Shown piece by piece: positions 14,201 through 26,000 of a stretch of DNA of 64,000 bases (positions are counted from its first letter, which is position 1; each line of letters begins with the position of its first letter). A program made the translations under genes and the position numbers. Under the pieces are notes generated by a model, which did no database searches, had not been told where the DNA came from, and saw only the letters and a list, made by a program, of their open reading frames with translations. Source of the stretch: Alligator mississippiensis (taxonomy: Eukaryota; Chordata; Crocodylia; Alligatoridae); NCBI RefSeq assembly GCF_030867095.1, contig NC_081828.1:220751978-220815977 (forward strand), written 5' to 3'.

Positions 14201-17200
14201 AGTTAAGCAGTTAAATAAACCCCAGGAAATCAGGAATAGTGATGTGCTCTGGGTTTATGAGGCACAGCCATTGCTGTGAGGCTGCACAGACTGGGGCCCA
14301 GGACAGGTTCCTAAGAGTATAGTGCCCTTCACCCTGCCCCTCCACCCAGTACCCCGGCTGCAGACCGTTTTGGTTTCTTATTTAAGCAGAAGTAGTCTAG
14401 TCCCATTACAGCCTGCCATCCAGAGAAAAATTAGTTGGTGTTATGCACAAGCCGTTCATGACCCATTAGGAAAACCAGCCTGTCCAGGCCCTGGGAATGT
14501 CCAGGACCACATTCATGGATGCCTCCCTGCCATAGGCAGCACTCTTTCAGGGCACTCACAGGTGGCAAAAAGCACTGGGAACTGTCTGGCAAACTCTGCC
14601 TTGTTCCTAAAGGCTCACGCAGAAACCCAGAGTCCAGGATCCCTGGGAGCAGAGTCGAAGTGCAGCCCTTGCCATTGCCAAAGAAGCCTTGTGGCAATCT
14701 GTTGGTGGGCGCTGGTGCTGGGGCCCTGCTGGCCAGTTCTGACCGGCACGTTGGGCTCCAGACTCTGACAGTGCTGCTGAGACCAGATGGGTAAATCCCC
14801 TCTCATGAAGCTCGTTCTCTGAGACAGAGGGTCGGAGAGGTCCTTACCAGCTCGAGGGGGGCGGTAAGTCCTGCAGTCGCTGGAGGGCCGGCGCTTCATG
14901 TACAGGTGGCAGTTGCCAGACCACAGGCAGCAGTAATAGAAGCTGATGACATCGTAAAGCCAATGGGAAAACCCAGGAATCCTGGGAGGCCTTTTGAAAG
15001 GTGGAGCACCCCAGTCATGGCCTCGGTCAGGTGTGCTGCCCCCCGTGGAGTCCCCTGTGAGGACTTGGGTACCCGTGGAGTCATAGCAGCACTGCTGCCC
15101 AGATGCGTACTGGGGGCTGCAGGAAGAAACAGGATTCAGCATTTCACTCTGTAAGAAATGTTTGAGTCTGGAGCTCAGAAGGACTCTCTAGTTCAGGAAG
15201 AGACAGAAAGGGATGTTTCTATTGAGCTCATCTGCACTGAAAAGTTGAACTGGATTAAAAAGAACTGATTTTAAATTGATCTAATTAAATAGATGAAAAC
15301 AGCAGCTTACAGAATTAAGCTAAATTGATACAGGCAAGGCTGAAATAATTAAATTGTGCCTGCATTAGGGGTTTATACTAGTTTAATTGTATTTAATATT
15401 TTTTAAATATTTAAACTGGTGCAGTTATCTGGTGTAGACAAGGCTGTAATGACTTGCTCTCAGTATAGAGGAACTACCAATGAATAGGAGGAGAGCAGAG
15501 GCTACTGCTGCAAAAGAGTTCAGGATCCAGGCAAAAAATATTCTATATGCCTGGAACATAAATAAGACCTGAATTGCACTTAAGCAAGCACTGGGTAAGT
15601 AACTTAATGACACACAGAACTTCACGTTTGGGATGGCAAGGGGAGAAGAGCTGTCTTGCTTGGTGTTTAACTGCTGCTAGCAGTAAAGAGTACACAGTGC
15701 ATGTCCAGGAAAGAAGCCTGAGGATATTCCAACATGATTATAACAGCTTAAGGGCAACTCACATTTAGGGTCTCAAACAGCTGAGCACCGTTCTATCAAA
15801 TACTAGTTAAGAGAGAATGAGGTCTCTACCTGGCCTGAATTCCCCGTACACAGTGCACAGCTCCAGGATGGTAAGTGCATTTGCTTCCCTTTTCAATGTC
15901 ACACCCGTAGTCTGTCTGAAAGAGAAAAATGTTTGTACTTCTGAAGCATCTTGTTTTATGTGTTTTCTGTTTTCTTTCTTTTTTTGCTTTGTTTTATTTT
16001 GTTTAATGGCATACAGATACGCTGGATGCTGGTCATAACTCTGTAGTTCAGATTAACTACCAAAGGCCTTTTATAAATTTTTTTGACACCATCTGATGAA
16101 GTGAACTTGGGTTCACAAAAGCTTGTGCTTTCACTCTTTCTATATATATCTTAGTTGTCTGTGGACGTGCATATCTACCCTGCCTTCTTATTTGACTCCT
16201 GTGCTAGTTTTTCACTGGAACAACAATTAACATGGTTTTTGGTCAGATTTTTTTGTGATAAATTTAGGCTACAAGGAGAGATTCCTACTAGAGTTTCAAC
16301 TATGTAAAATAAACAGTTTTTAGAGCATCAAACAATATCCCATAATTTTCAACCACGTTTTCCATATAAGTAGAACACTCTACAAAGCCACAGGTTTAAA
16401 AGTCCATTTTGCTTCTTTAAGATTTACAGAAGAGACACAAGTTGTTTTTTCTTAAAAAAACAAAAACTGTATGTGCATTTTCTTGGAGCATTTGGCTTGT
16501 GTCTTACATTAGAAATTTTAATTTTGTCTGCTATGGAAAACTGAAAGAAATAGAAGCATAGTTTAAATTCAGAAGTTGTGTAAGAGCAGTTGAGAAGGGA
16601 AAGAACTTTTGGTCAGGCTGTTAAATGTTTTTTTGCATTTGACTTAATAACATACCCATCTGATTTTAGGGATGAGAGTTCACAACATACCCAAGACATC
16701 TAGGGGAGCTTCCAGCTGACCCAGGTTGGCACCTATTTATGGTTCTCTGTATTGAAACAGTGTTTCTAATCTTATTTTTCAGGTCTTCCTCATCCATCAT
16801 AAAGAACCCTCCTTTTTTTAAACCCCATAGCAGCCCACCTCTGTTGCTGCTATAGACTGTTCTGCTAGCACCACTCATTCATAAAGTTACCCAACACTTC
16901 CTATTATCAAACCGTAGGGAATTATAAGTACACAGAGGGGGAAAATCTTTACCTGGTTAAGCTAAACATTCTTTATTATATTTGGGCGCCGCGCTTCAAG
17001 AGGGATGTGGACGACCTCGAGAGGGTTCAGAGGAGGGCCACCCATGTGGTTAGGGGCCTGCAGGCAGAACCCTATGAGGAGAGACTGAGACACCTGGATC
17101 TCTTCAGCCTCCTCAAGAGAAGGCTGAGAGGTGATCTTGTGGCTGCCTACAAATTCATCGGGGTGGTTAGCAAGGAGTAGGCGATGTTCTGTTTACCAGG

Positions 17201-20200
17201 GCACCCCTTGGAGTAACTAGAAACAATGGCCACAGACTGACAGAGAGCAGATTTAGGCTGGACATCAGGACAAACTTCTTTACGGTAAGGGTTGCCAAAA
17301 TCTGGAATGGGCTTCCTAGGGAGGTGGTGCTCTATCCTACCTTGGGGGTCTTTAAGAGCAGGCTAAACAGGCACCTGGGTGAGGTTGTGTGACCCCAGTG
17401 CTCGTTTCTGCCCAGGGCAGGGGGTCGGACTTGATGATCTGCTAAGGTCCCTTACAACCCAAACATCTATGAATCTGTGTCTGCCTCAATTCAGCTGTTT
17501 CTAAGAACAAGGATACAGAAGAATACTTTGCTCAGGTTAAACTTGTCTTTGAACAGCTCAATCTACCCCCATCCTTTGCAGCCAAAACATTACATGTGGC
17601 AAAATACCTGTTGTCAATTAGCCTATTTCTGTCTCCATGAAAATGCACCTGAAGATGGCCAAAGTTAGCAAGGGTTTCCAATAAATGTATCAAGTTGAGA
17701 GGGGTGGTGGTGGTATACTGAAAAAAATGGCAAATGTAGTCCTTATATTTGGAGGGGGGGGAGGGATCATGTGATTATGGACCCAGTGAAGTAACCTCAA
17801 TAATTCACAAGGTTTTAGATCTGGTTTTGGAAGAAAAAAAAATAAAGATCCTGGAAGTGAATGGAAAATGGGATATAATGCAACATGGATTTACCAAAGG
17901 TAAGTCACACCATACTAACTTAACTAAATGCTATTTCCTTGATTTTAGACAAGCCAAATGTGATAGCTATGTTCTATATGGACTGTCGTTACCAGACTGG
18001 GCTAAAAAATTTGTTGTGAGTAAGGAACTAGCTAAAGGGAGGTGGGGGGAGAGACAGTAAGCTCTGCTGTAAAGAGAAATAGGGCTATTGGGATAGATGG
18101 AGTTTACTAATGAATTCCTTGCAGTTCTATCTTGTGGTCCACCTTCTTGAGTATTTTCATTAACATCTTTGGCATAGAAAGCAAAAAATTCCTTATTAAC
18201 TGTCACTTTTTACTCATATGGCCTGAATTAGCCTCTTCTTTGACCTCTTGCCATGACTTGTATGTCATTTCAAATGCAGCTTACTTTTATTTCATTTTAA
18301 TTATAAATACTGTTTGGTCTGTAAAAGCTCCTACATGTCCTGGCAGAAACACTTAGATGCATTGCCCTGCTGCTGACTTACATGGAACCTGCCAGTGTCG
18401 GCCCTTGCCTGTGCCAGCGTGCAGGGACAATCTGCTACCTCCTCCAGGAAGTTAGGGAGTCTCTCCTCTTCCAAGTCCCACTTTAGACACTTGTCTGTCG
18501 CCCAGGCAGCTGCATCCTTCCTGAAGTCCTCTCCAAGATGCCAGGCCAGGGCATGTCCTGAGCTCCAGAGTGCAGGAATGTTGCTGAAGAAGAGAAAAAT
18601 ACCACAGTAGAGGAGGCGTTATGAAAACCCTGACAGGCCAAAAGTTTGGTTTGATTATAATGACTGCTTCATTAATTTCCTGCCAGTTTTTGCTACCACT
18701 TTTCTACCTCAGACTTGTAGCAACATCATGCGGTAAGCAGATAAAGAGTTATAGAGTTTATAGTTCCGGATTAAACTGATTTTAAAGAGCAGTAGTCTAA
18801 TGCTGAAGTGAGTAAATGCCCTTCCTGGGAGGAGATTGCCTCATGGTTGGTTGTTCTGCTGGTATGGTGTTTTGAAACTCTTCTATGTCTGGACACACGT
18901 TCGTTGGTCTGTAGTTCTGGCTGACCTTTAGCTTGTTGGCTGTAGCAGACTTTGGCCTCTGCGTATCATGACAGTAGTCCTCAAATACTTGAAAGGCTGC
19001 CATAAAGAAGAGGGAAAGTGTCTGTTCTGTCTTACTGAAGAGAGGAGGAGGTGGACCAATGGCTTGAAGTTGTAGCAAAGTAAGTTAGATTGGATATATG
19101 GAGAAAACTTCACCGTTAGAATAATGAGACAGTGGACTAGACTGGCTAGGGGAGCTGTGGATTCTCCATGACCAAAGGTATTCAAGAAAAGGTTGGATAG
19201 ATGCTGGTTGAGGGGGATCTAGGCATAGTAGGTATGCTTATGTTCTACCATGGAGATTTCCCATGCTTCTGGGCATTGCTGGTTTGCTCACTGCCCCACA
19301 TCTCTGGCTTCCCAGATGCAGGGTTCTTCTCTAGATCGGCTAATGTGTTTTGCAGAGGGCTCCTGTAGTCAGTGATCTGGGTGTTAGGATCTGATTGCCT
19401 TTGTCAGTGGCACTGTCTTGTTTAGTCAGCTCACCTCACCATCACCAGCCTTCTTGAGGAGCAGGTGGGGATTCTCTCCTGACATCTTGCTGCCCAAATA
19501 GAAAGGCAGAATTAAACTGGTATAAATCTCTGTCTTGAGTTTGTTCTCAAGGCTGGCACAGACCTGAGCTGATTGATGCCTCCTATTTCCTTTTTGGGAC
19601 TTTTGTATTTGTAGCAGATAAATCTCATTCTTGCCCAGTTGACATATCCAGAACAGCATTGTAGCATGAAAATAAGATGTTGGCAATATACATTGGCTCT
19701 TTCCCTGTAGAAGGTCTACAGCACTTCCCTGTCAGTCACATGTGCTACAGAGGCTTTTAAAAAATGCCCTCTGGTGATGTATAGTCACCCTCCTTGGACA
19801 CGAGTGGATCTTTTCACATGAGGATGCAGTAACAAGAAATGTCTTTCAGATGTGAACATATCTTTGTTTTACTGGTGATCATGCCATAAGTGGGAAAACT
19901 ACTGGCTGCCCCTTCTGTAGGAGTAATTCACCAGACTATCTCGTTATCCTCACACTGCATGCAAGCCTCTTCAGTCACATCATAGCATTTCAGATCTTTG
20001 ACACCTTACCAGGAGAACAACCTTCATATGAAGTCTTCTGCAATAATTGTGGGAGATAAATCAATACACTAAAGCTTTCAGAGAAGAAAAGTGAAAGATG
20101 AGATCACGCCTTTCCTAGCAAGCAAGCATTAACTCAGGTGATAACATTTTGCATGTATGTGACATCAGTACAGTGCAAACATCAAAAAGAAATGGTTTGC

Positions 20201-23200
20201 AAACTTCAGACTATGATCAGATGTGAAAACAAGGCAGTATGACACAAAGAAACAGGAAAACAAATTGCTGAATCAACAGTGGGGCATTAAGGAGCATGCA
20301 AGCCTACAAACAGACTTCTTCAGCATTATGCCAGAGAAGAAAGCAAAATTCCAGTCACAATTTTAATTCGGCTTTGCTTAAAGGCATGATCATAATACCA
20401 GTGTGTTCATGTCAATTACAAGAAGAACAGCATGGAAAAGTATATAGGCTAAAATACCAGGGAATGCAAACATTGCCAGCCACTGCTTCCTGCTAAAACA
20501 AATGCATGCATGTAGCAATGCTAAACTTGGAAAACAGTAGTCAAACAAAAAAATACAGCTAAAGCAGATTATGCACCCTAGGACCCTTGCTGCTATACTT
20601 TTCAAGATCCACTTGGTAATTAATTTTAACCCAACTATTTTGAATTTTAAATTCTCAGAAAATGCATCTTTTTGCTAAAGATCAGGATATGCTGGATTTA
20701 GTGTAAATAACTAAAGCAGCCGAGTCCCTGGTTTTTATGCAAAACCAAGGTCCACCTTGACCATGATTTTTGTGCTTCTGCAAAAAGCAAACGTTGACCT
20801 GTTCTCTGCCAGTTACTTGCCTCTGTCCATCAGAATACCTGCTGGGACTGATTCTCAAAGCCCCAACCTCCCAACTACTGTAATTTGCTTGAGCAGGTAC
20901 AGGTGTGAAAGTAAATGTTCCACTGTTAGGTTCTTCCCTTCCAAGAGTGTAAAGGTATTTCCATTCAGCCATCCAGGTCTCTGAGTATGTCTGACCTATT
21001 GAATGAAGGAAAGAATGTCCTTTTTAAAAGTTCTGTGGAGCGCTCAACTCCCCATTTGTAATTAGGCCTGTTCACATGTGCTTAGATGGTGAATAACAAA
21101 TAGCCATAGGATTTACGTTCTCAACTGTAACTACAGTCTGCTAGCTCTTGGAGGCTCCATCGTGCCAGGCACTGTACACACCTGAATAAGAAGGCAGCTA
21201 CGTGTTCGGAGAGAGTCCTGGTTTACCTGTTTCCTGGTACCCCCAGACTTCTATATTGACGTGTCTTGTTGGCAGCGTCTGGTTCATCCAGGTGACAGTC
21301 AGGGTTCCTCCTGTGTTTGGTGTGCCATAGTACTGCCATTTTGTGGCATTCACAAGTGTGCATTTTTCCACAGCTGACACCTTGCTGTGATGTACTGCAT
21401 TGGGGAATGGACGATGAGTTAATATTTACTTGACACAGCACTGAAGATAACAGTATTGTTGTAAGCAGGGGGTTGGAAAAACAGGGACCTTGCGCAATGA
21501 ACACAGTAACCCCCTGGGAAAATTAGTCTTTTGGCCAGCTTTGCGTTCTGCACAGGGTGTCAAGTAGTGACACCCCTCCAGCAGTAGGTGAAAGAAGGAT
21601 CGAGCCCTTTTTGCTATAGATGAGGCAGATGGAGTGGGGAAAACAACTTTTCAGAGGCTACCTAAAACGGAGTCACTGGAGGGAAGTACAGAGGTGGCCA
21701 GAAGGGAAGAGTCTGTTGGGAAGGGTATAAAAACAAGAGATACTGTACAATTCCCTTTGCAACAAACATGGAACTCCCCCCCACCCACACACACCTGATA
21801 ACCAGTTTCCTGAATAGGGAAATGTGAGGCCACTGTCTCTGGAAACCTCGAAGGGAATGAAGCCAGTCTCATACAGCAATGGTGAGATGCAGTGGGCTTG
21901 ACCATCCTGAGCAACATAGCCACTGATCTGAATCTCCTGCTTGAACCTGTTAATATTAAGAATGGTCTTCATTGTGGCTGCTGAGAGAAGGAAAGTCATG
22001 AGCACCTCAGCTGGATTTTAAGTGCCAACTGGCCTGTGGGGTTCATTCCTACCTCCCTCTTTTCTCCATTTGGCAGGTTTAGCCTGATACTTTGTTTAGT
22101 GATGGCCACAGATGTGAACTTTGTGCTGTATTATTTATGACAGAAGTGTGGATTGTGCTGTGCAAGGTACAAACACATAGATACATAGATTTTTAGCTTG
22201 CAGTCTCACAAGAGGCATGATAAATGAGTAACAAACCAGCAAAGGGGAGGAGGAGAACAAGAGTGACGGTGATAAGATCATGGGGCTAAATTGGTTACAA
22301 GTGGCTGTCACAAACAGAAATTCAAAATGTTTCTGTTATTATAAAAGTAGTCTTTATCAAATGCTTGACAGCTTAGAACTCCCTTAACATCGTTCTAATT
22401 TCTCCTCTGCAAAAGTAACCCATGGCTCTACTCTCTGTTGCTGTCACTATAAGCCATGTCTGCACTCCCATAGGTGATGGATGCAGGGTTCATTCCCCAT
22501 GTACAAAATGTTGCGGTAGACAGACTCCCAGTCTGGACTCTGTCTGGTTCAATAGATACAAATCTGTGCATTTAAACAAGCAGATCTGCTGGTTTCCTCC
22601 CCCTGAAAATGTTGGCAGATGTGCCGCTCAGTCTCTTCCACCCCCACATGTAGTTCCAGAATGGCTGACATTATTGGGGTCTTGAAGCTATGAAGGAGCC
22701 ACATCTAGCGCTGCAGGGAAAAGTGGGAGGTGTATCTAGAACCATCTCCGCCAAGCTTTCTGGGCAGGAGAGGACGGACTTGTACCCACCTGTAGTACCT
22801 CTATCTGCTGAGATGGCCCCACAGCCTCTACTAGAGACACTGTCAGTGCACATGGGGATTGACTCAGGTGGATGACATTCAGCAAATCACCTACATCAGC
22901 CGCTGCAGGCCTGCGGACCCTGTCTCAAATCCAGCAGCAGGACACCTTGACCACAGTTATGTTGATCTAATTCTGTTTCTGTTCTGGGAAATTCCTCTGT
23001 GCTTGTATAACAGACTGGAATGCTAGAAGGTGTGGTGTGTGCAACTCCTGGAAGAGCTCCCAGGTACTGAATGGCCTGTTCTCGGGTGTATGAGAAAGGA
23101 ATAACCTAGCAATAAGTTGTTCTCTTACAGTAATGGTTATCAAGCTTTTTAGACTCAAGGCACTCCTGGATAGATTCAAGGGACTCTTTGGAAAATGTCA

Positions 23201-24820
23201 GCTCTTAGCTTTCACTTTATTGTCAACTACAGAAAAAATAATAGAGCAATTCTTTGGTTGCAAAGAACTCAGAAAGACCACAGCAGGTCAGAATGCTTTT
23301 AACACTGTGGATTCCTATTTGAAATCTTTTGAGTTTATCTTGTGAATCGCACCTCACAGTGCCAACATTGCATGACACCCCTGAAAGGATCTCAAGACAT
23401 CCTGGGGTGCTGTGGCACTGTGGTTAAGAATCACTATCGGACAGGAGCGCATGGAACTTGGAGCACACACCTGTGAAATAATAGGAGATCAGGAGGTAAG
23501 GTTGTACTGCTGTCTACAAACATCCTATTCTGTTCCCCTGTATAACTGCTGACCTAAGAAAGGTGCCTACCATGCTGGAGTAAAAAGTTTAAATCACAAC
23601 TCACCTGCATCTCACATCAGAGGAGGCATTGAAAGTAACATTCAAAATCTCAAAGTCTTTGCCTCCCATCAGGGACCCTGAGTATGGAGAGATTTGCAGA
23701 CAAAATTCCCTGTAATCAGGACAGCAATCCCCCAGGGACTTGCAGGTCACCTGGCAAGAGCATTTGCCCAGCATCTTCCCACACTGGCGGGAGCACGAAT
23801 CTTGAGCTTCTATTAAAAAATTGAAAAACAAATCTTATTAGGAATGGAGTTGTGCAAGCATTAGTTTTATCAGTCGTTGGAAAAGCCATGGCAGCAAGAA
23901 TCCCAAAAAGCAGTGACAAGTGAAAGGCAGCACCTTTCTTGCCCATGAAGAACACTGGCAGCTAATTTAGTTTGCTCCGCCAGTATTCAGTCCATGCCCT
24001 GTGGGCACCTAGCATAGCTCAGGCCAGACACCTTTAACAAGCCAGTGCAAATCCAGTCTCAATTTCTCAAAAGCTGATTATCTAGCTCTGCCTCATTTTG
24101 CCTGTTTAAAAATGCAGTTATGAAAAAAAAACCCTGGGCAGGAGTGGAGGGAGGGAAATCAGTTCCAGCCACCATGGGTAAAGAGCAGATGCTTCCAGTT
24201 TTCCCTGCTACTTTCATGGGAAGAAGCATGTCTTGTGCCAACTTTCCAGTAGGGAGAGAAATTGGCTTAGCCCCTCCACAGTGGGGTGAGTGGGGACAAA
24301 AATGCCTGCTGTGTACATAGAGAAAACCTGTATCTCTCAAAAAGCCTTTCCCTGGAGGTCTGTCTTGATGCTGCTTTGAATCCCTGCATAAAAGACAATG
24401 AGGACAGTTTGGCCTCATGAAGAAGACCTTGGTTATTCCACGGGATGTGGGGAAGGAGATGGTAAGGGGACAGAAGAGCAGTATGTATCACAGCCCATAG
24501 TCACTCTCTCCTCTGGGATCTATGACTGTGATAAGCTGCTTGAATTTCTCTGTCAAAGCACATAATATTGCTTCAGGTTATAAGTGGGGGAAAAAAGAGA
24601 GATGACATATGGGTTATGACCATGTTTAAATTAAGGGAATCTGTTCACATAAAAAAAGATGATTGTTCATCTGGGTTTGCAGACATAAAACATGTAAAAG
24701 GAAGGATAAACTCCCCCTGCTTAAAAACAGAAATGGTGTCCAAGATTACTTACCTGCCTGCTGAGGAGCGATATTGTAGAAAAGAATGAAGAAAGAGGCA
24801 CAAATGCCAGTGAGTTTCAT
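8110..24820 (-). CDS. SUSD2: SUSD2, sushi domain containing protein 2 (13 coding exons, 3' end missing)
   Basis: Type I membrane protein of the MUC4/SUSD2 family, an adhesion-type cell-surface molecule. Thirteen exons joined in consistent phase give about 776 codons. Human SUSD2 has about 822, and the lacking part is the transmembrane helix and short tail. Domain order: signal peptide (exon 1), somatomedin B (exon 2), IPT-like segment (exons 2-4), AMOP (exons 6-8), VWD with FGDPH (exons 9-11), sushi (exon 13). In this family the GDPH motif is known to be autocatalytically cleaved between Asp and Pro, and it is intact here. No stop or frameshift was found in any exon. The start is the ATG at 24818-24820, followed by a hydrophobic signal sequence. 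Similarity to human SUSD2 is high and continuous (for example [14 protein letters not shown] and [14 protein letters not shown]), so the identity is secure. Confidence 0.96.
8833..9105 (-). CDS. SUSD2: SUSD2 exon 12: region between VWD and sushi
   Basis: Encodes [20 protein letters not shown], then [20 protein letters not shown] and LVESLQP. Human has CGDDHFCNFDVAATGSL and MQSLQPVVSCGW. Acceptor ccttag and donor CAG|gtgagg. Confidence 0.95.
9925..10186. mobile_element. hAT-type MITE inside SUSD2 intron 11
   Basis: The element begins CAGGGATTGTTAACTGGGGG and ends with the reverse complement of CAGAGGTTTTCAATCTTTTT, imperfect terminal inverted repeats of the CAGNGGTT type. It is flanked by a perfect 8-bp duplication AATTAAAC (9917-9924 and 10187-10194), the length made by hAT transposases. 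It carries no transposase frame, so it was mobilised in trans. Confidence 0.85.
10954..11202 (-). CDS. SUSD2: SUSD2 exon 11: VWD domain end
   Basis: Encodes [40 protein letters not shown] and [12 protein letters not shown]. It matches human SVSVLLPEKFLTHTHGLLGTL. Acceptor ttccag and donor ACT|gtaagt. Confidence 0.96.
12301..12456 (-). CDS. SUSD2: SUSD2 exon 10: VWD domain middle
   Basis: Encodes [20 protein letters not shown], then [20 protein letters not shown]. Human has LTAVAVQEGNSDVVEVR and [20 protein letters not shown]. Acceptor gcaag and donor AAG|gtcaga. Confidence 0.96.
14041..14184 (-). CDS. SUSD2: SUSD2 exon 9: VWD domain start with GDPH
   Basis: Encodes [20 protein letters not shown], then [15 protein letters not shown] is the conserved VWD entry and self-cleavage site. 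Acceptor gatgcag and donor AACA|gtaagt. Confidence 0.97.
14848..15116 (-). CDS. SUSD2: SUSD2 exon 8: AMOP domain core
   Basis: Encodes [47 protein letters not shown] and [15 protein letters not shown]. These are the AMOP cysteines and tryptophans at human spacing. Acceptor cctgcag and donor CTG|gtaagg. Confidence 0.97.
15830..15915 (-). CDS. SUSD2: SUSD2 exon 7
   Basis: Encodes [20 protein letters not shown] followed by HCVRGIQA. It is nearly identical to human [20 protein letters not shown]. Acceptor tttcag and donor CAG|gtagag. Confidence 0.96.
16080..16205. repeat. Dispersed repeat, family not named
   Basis: The segment has CATCTGATGAAGTGAACTTG and CACAAAAGCTTGTGCTTTCA with a short internal inverted repeat. 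Similar sequences are scattered through amniote genomes. I cannot name the family with certainty. It lies in SUSD2 intron 6. Confidence 0.4.
16977..17476 (+). mobile_element. CR1 LINE 3' fragment in SUSD2 intron 6
   Basis: Starts in the conserved CR1 segment for [20 protein letters not shown]-like residues. It then runs through the ORF2 C-terminal end, a 3' UTR with GGACTTGATGATCTGCTAAG, and a terminal CATCTATGAATC. It is 5'-truncated, with scattered frame breaks. Confidence 0.9.
17745..17995 (+). mobile_element. Very old CR1/L3-like LINE piece
   Basis: ATGCAACATGGATTTACCAA and the following AAGTCACACCATACTAACTT correspond to the [14 protein letters not shown]-like motif of LINE reverse transcriptase (QHGFVAGRSCLTNL in the young copy at 46 kb). 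It is short and strongly decayed. Confidence 0.6.
18382..18583 (-). CDS. SUSD2: SUSD2 exon 6: start of AMOP region
   Basis: Encodes [20 protein letters not shown], then [20 protein letters not shown]. Human has HALAWHLSDDFREDP and LPNFLEELPDCPCTLTQARA. Acceptor cttcag and donor CAT|gtaagt. Confidence 0.95.
19080..19242 (+). mobile_element. Old LINE 3' end (CR1/L3-like)
   Basis: The pattern GTGGACTAGACTGGCTAGGG followed by TTCAAGAAAAGGTTGGATAG and a GGGGGATCTAGG tail is typical of ancient CR1/L3 3' ends. It lies in SUSD2 intron 5. Confidence 0.55.
20821..20995 (-). CDS. SUSD2: SUSD2 exon 5 (ends at a GC donor)
   Basis: Encodes [20 protein letters not shown], then [12 protein letters not shown] and [17 protein letters not shown]. 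The last exon base is followed by AG|gcaagt, the classic form of a GC-AG intron donor (GC at 20819-20820). Using it keeps phase and gives exactly the human residue spacing (GQxxxxALW). Confidence 0.92.
21227..21394 (-). CDS. SUSD2: SUSD2 exon 4
   Basis: Encodes [20 protein letters not shown] and [15 protein letters not shown], ending [10 protein letters not shown]-like across the splice. It is co-linear with human SUSD2 (WQYYGTANTSGNLSLTW). Acceptor aatgcag and donor CAG|gtaaac. Confidence 0.95.
21795..21946 (-). CDS. SUSD2: SUSD2 exon 3
   Basis: Encodes [12 protein letters not shown], then [18 protein letters not shown] and SGNWLS, matching human RFKDSIQTLGHV and HCVSPLLYESGRIPFTVS. Acceptor aacag and donor CAG|gtgtgt. 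The phase joins exons 2 and 4 without change of frame. Confidence 0.95.
23125..23440. mobile_element. Probable hAT-type MITE in SUSD2 intron 2
   Basis: The left end CAGTAATGGTTATCAAGCTT and the right end, read as its reverse complement (AGTGATTCTTAACCACAGTG), form imperfect terminal repeats of the CAGTGNTTCTTAACC type. No clear target duplication was found, and no transposase frame. Confidence 0.5.
23605..23809 (-). CDS. SUSD2: SUSD2 exon 2: somatomedin B domain
   Basis: Begins [12 protein letters not shown] and carries eight cysteines in the somatomedin B spacing, ending CCPDYREFC. It then enters the IPT-like segment ([12 protein letters not shown]). Acceptor tttaatag and donor AG|gtgagt are present. 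Human SUSD2 has the near-identical PYSGSMMGGKDF. Confidence 0.95.
24754..24820 (-). CDS. SUSD2: SUSD2 exon 1: start codon and signal peptide
   Basis: Encodes [20 protein letters not shown] and two further residues, a typical signal peptide. It ends with a canonical CAG|gtaagt-like donor, phase 1. The ATG is the first in frame upstream of the splice site. Confidence 0.88.
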
Positions 24821-26000
24821 GCTTTGTTCTAGATGCTCAGGAATTCCTGATCCTCTGATTTTTGTTTTCTGCCTGGAAGGGAGAATATCCTAACTAAAAA
24901 ACTCGTCTTCTGAGATACTGCTGTTACACTCTGCTCATACGTTTCTTGCAGACAAGCAAGATGAAACAGCCAGCAGGTCTTCCCTTCCAGGACTCCCCTC
25001 CCTACCCAGCCCCCTGTGCAAGCATAAGCAGGAATGGATGGCAATGACAAGTGCAGCAGATGCTCTCCTTGTTGTGTCTACATAGCCACCAATTTCTGTC
25101 CCAAGTAAATGTGTCCCTGTGCCTGCAATACTTGCTGTTTCAAAGGTCTCAGGTGAGGGGTCGGTGACAGTGCACACTGTTTTTATAGCTGTGCATGAAG
25201 TATGCACTTGAACTGTATTGGGGAATAGAATGATTATCATCACAAACACTGATAAGATTAGATGCTGACACCAGGGTTTTCTTTGCCATGTATTGGCCCA
25301 TTGAGTGGTGGGGGAATGGGGGGAGGGTTCCTGAAAGAAGTCTGGATGAAACAATGGAGTTACAACCTTTGAACATAGTTTAATCTTTAATGCACAGCCA
25401 TTTTGTGGCAGCAACTCTACAGCTCTTCCCATGAAGAAGTATTGCACAGTGGCTTTTATACACTTTAAAATGGGTTTGTTTGGAGGAGTGGATCAGGGAG
25501 AAAGTGTTTCATTAGCCAAGGCCAGGTCCCCTGAGGCTGACTCCTTCCCATGAAGGACAGGGCATGGTTCTCAGCAGCCTGTCAAGCTTTGCTTATGTTA
25601 TTTGCTTTTTAAAAGTCATCCAGAGCCAGTCGTGTCCCACACGTTAGTGTTAGTGATCACGTCAGCAGCTCCGACCGTCTGGGAGTTACTGTTGTCAGAG
25701 CTCCTTTCACATGAAGTAATGCTGCATTTCAGGGGAAAAATGAATTGTGCCGCATGCAGACAACAGGTACGTGACAGAGAAGCCTACATTAAGAGGAGAA
25801 ACCAACTCAGGTGCGTATGGTGCAGTGTTTACAAACCCCACTATCTTTTCCCCTAGTCTGAATGTATAGGACTTGGCTATCAGAGGTAGACATTTTTTCC
25901 CCTGCGCAGAGGCAGAAACACTAGTAAGCAGGAAGCAAAGGCTGGTTGAGGTGATGGGAGACACTTTTCTCTCCTATTTTCTAGCGTACTGCTCAGAGCT
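24821..26000. other. Upstream flank of SUSD2, no gene recognised
   Basis: The 5' untranslated exon and promoter of SUSD2 should lie here on the minus strand, but no TATA box or CpG island is obvious next to the start codon. GC content rises sharply after 26000. Confidence 0.4.

Noticed and set aside
20816-20821. GT donor four bases beyond the GC donor of SUSD2 exon 5
   Set aside because: It would add four bases and shift the frame of exon 6. The GC donor keeps the frame and the human spacing.
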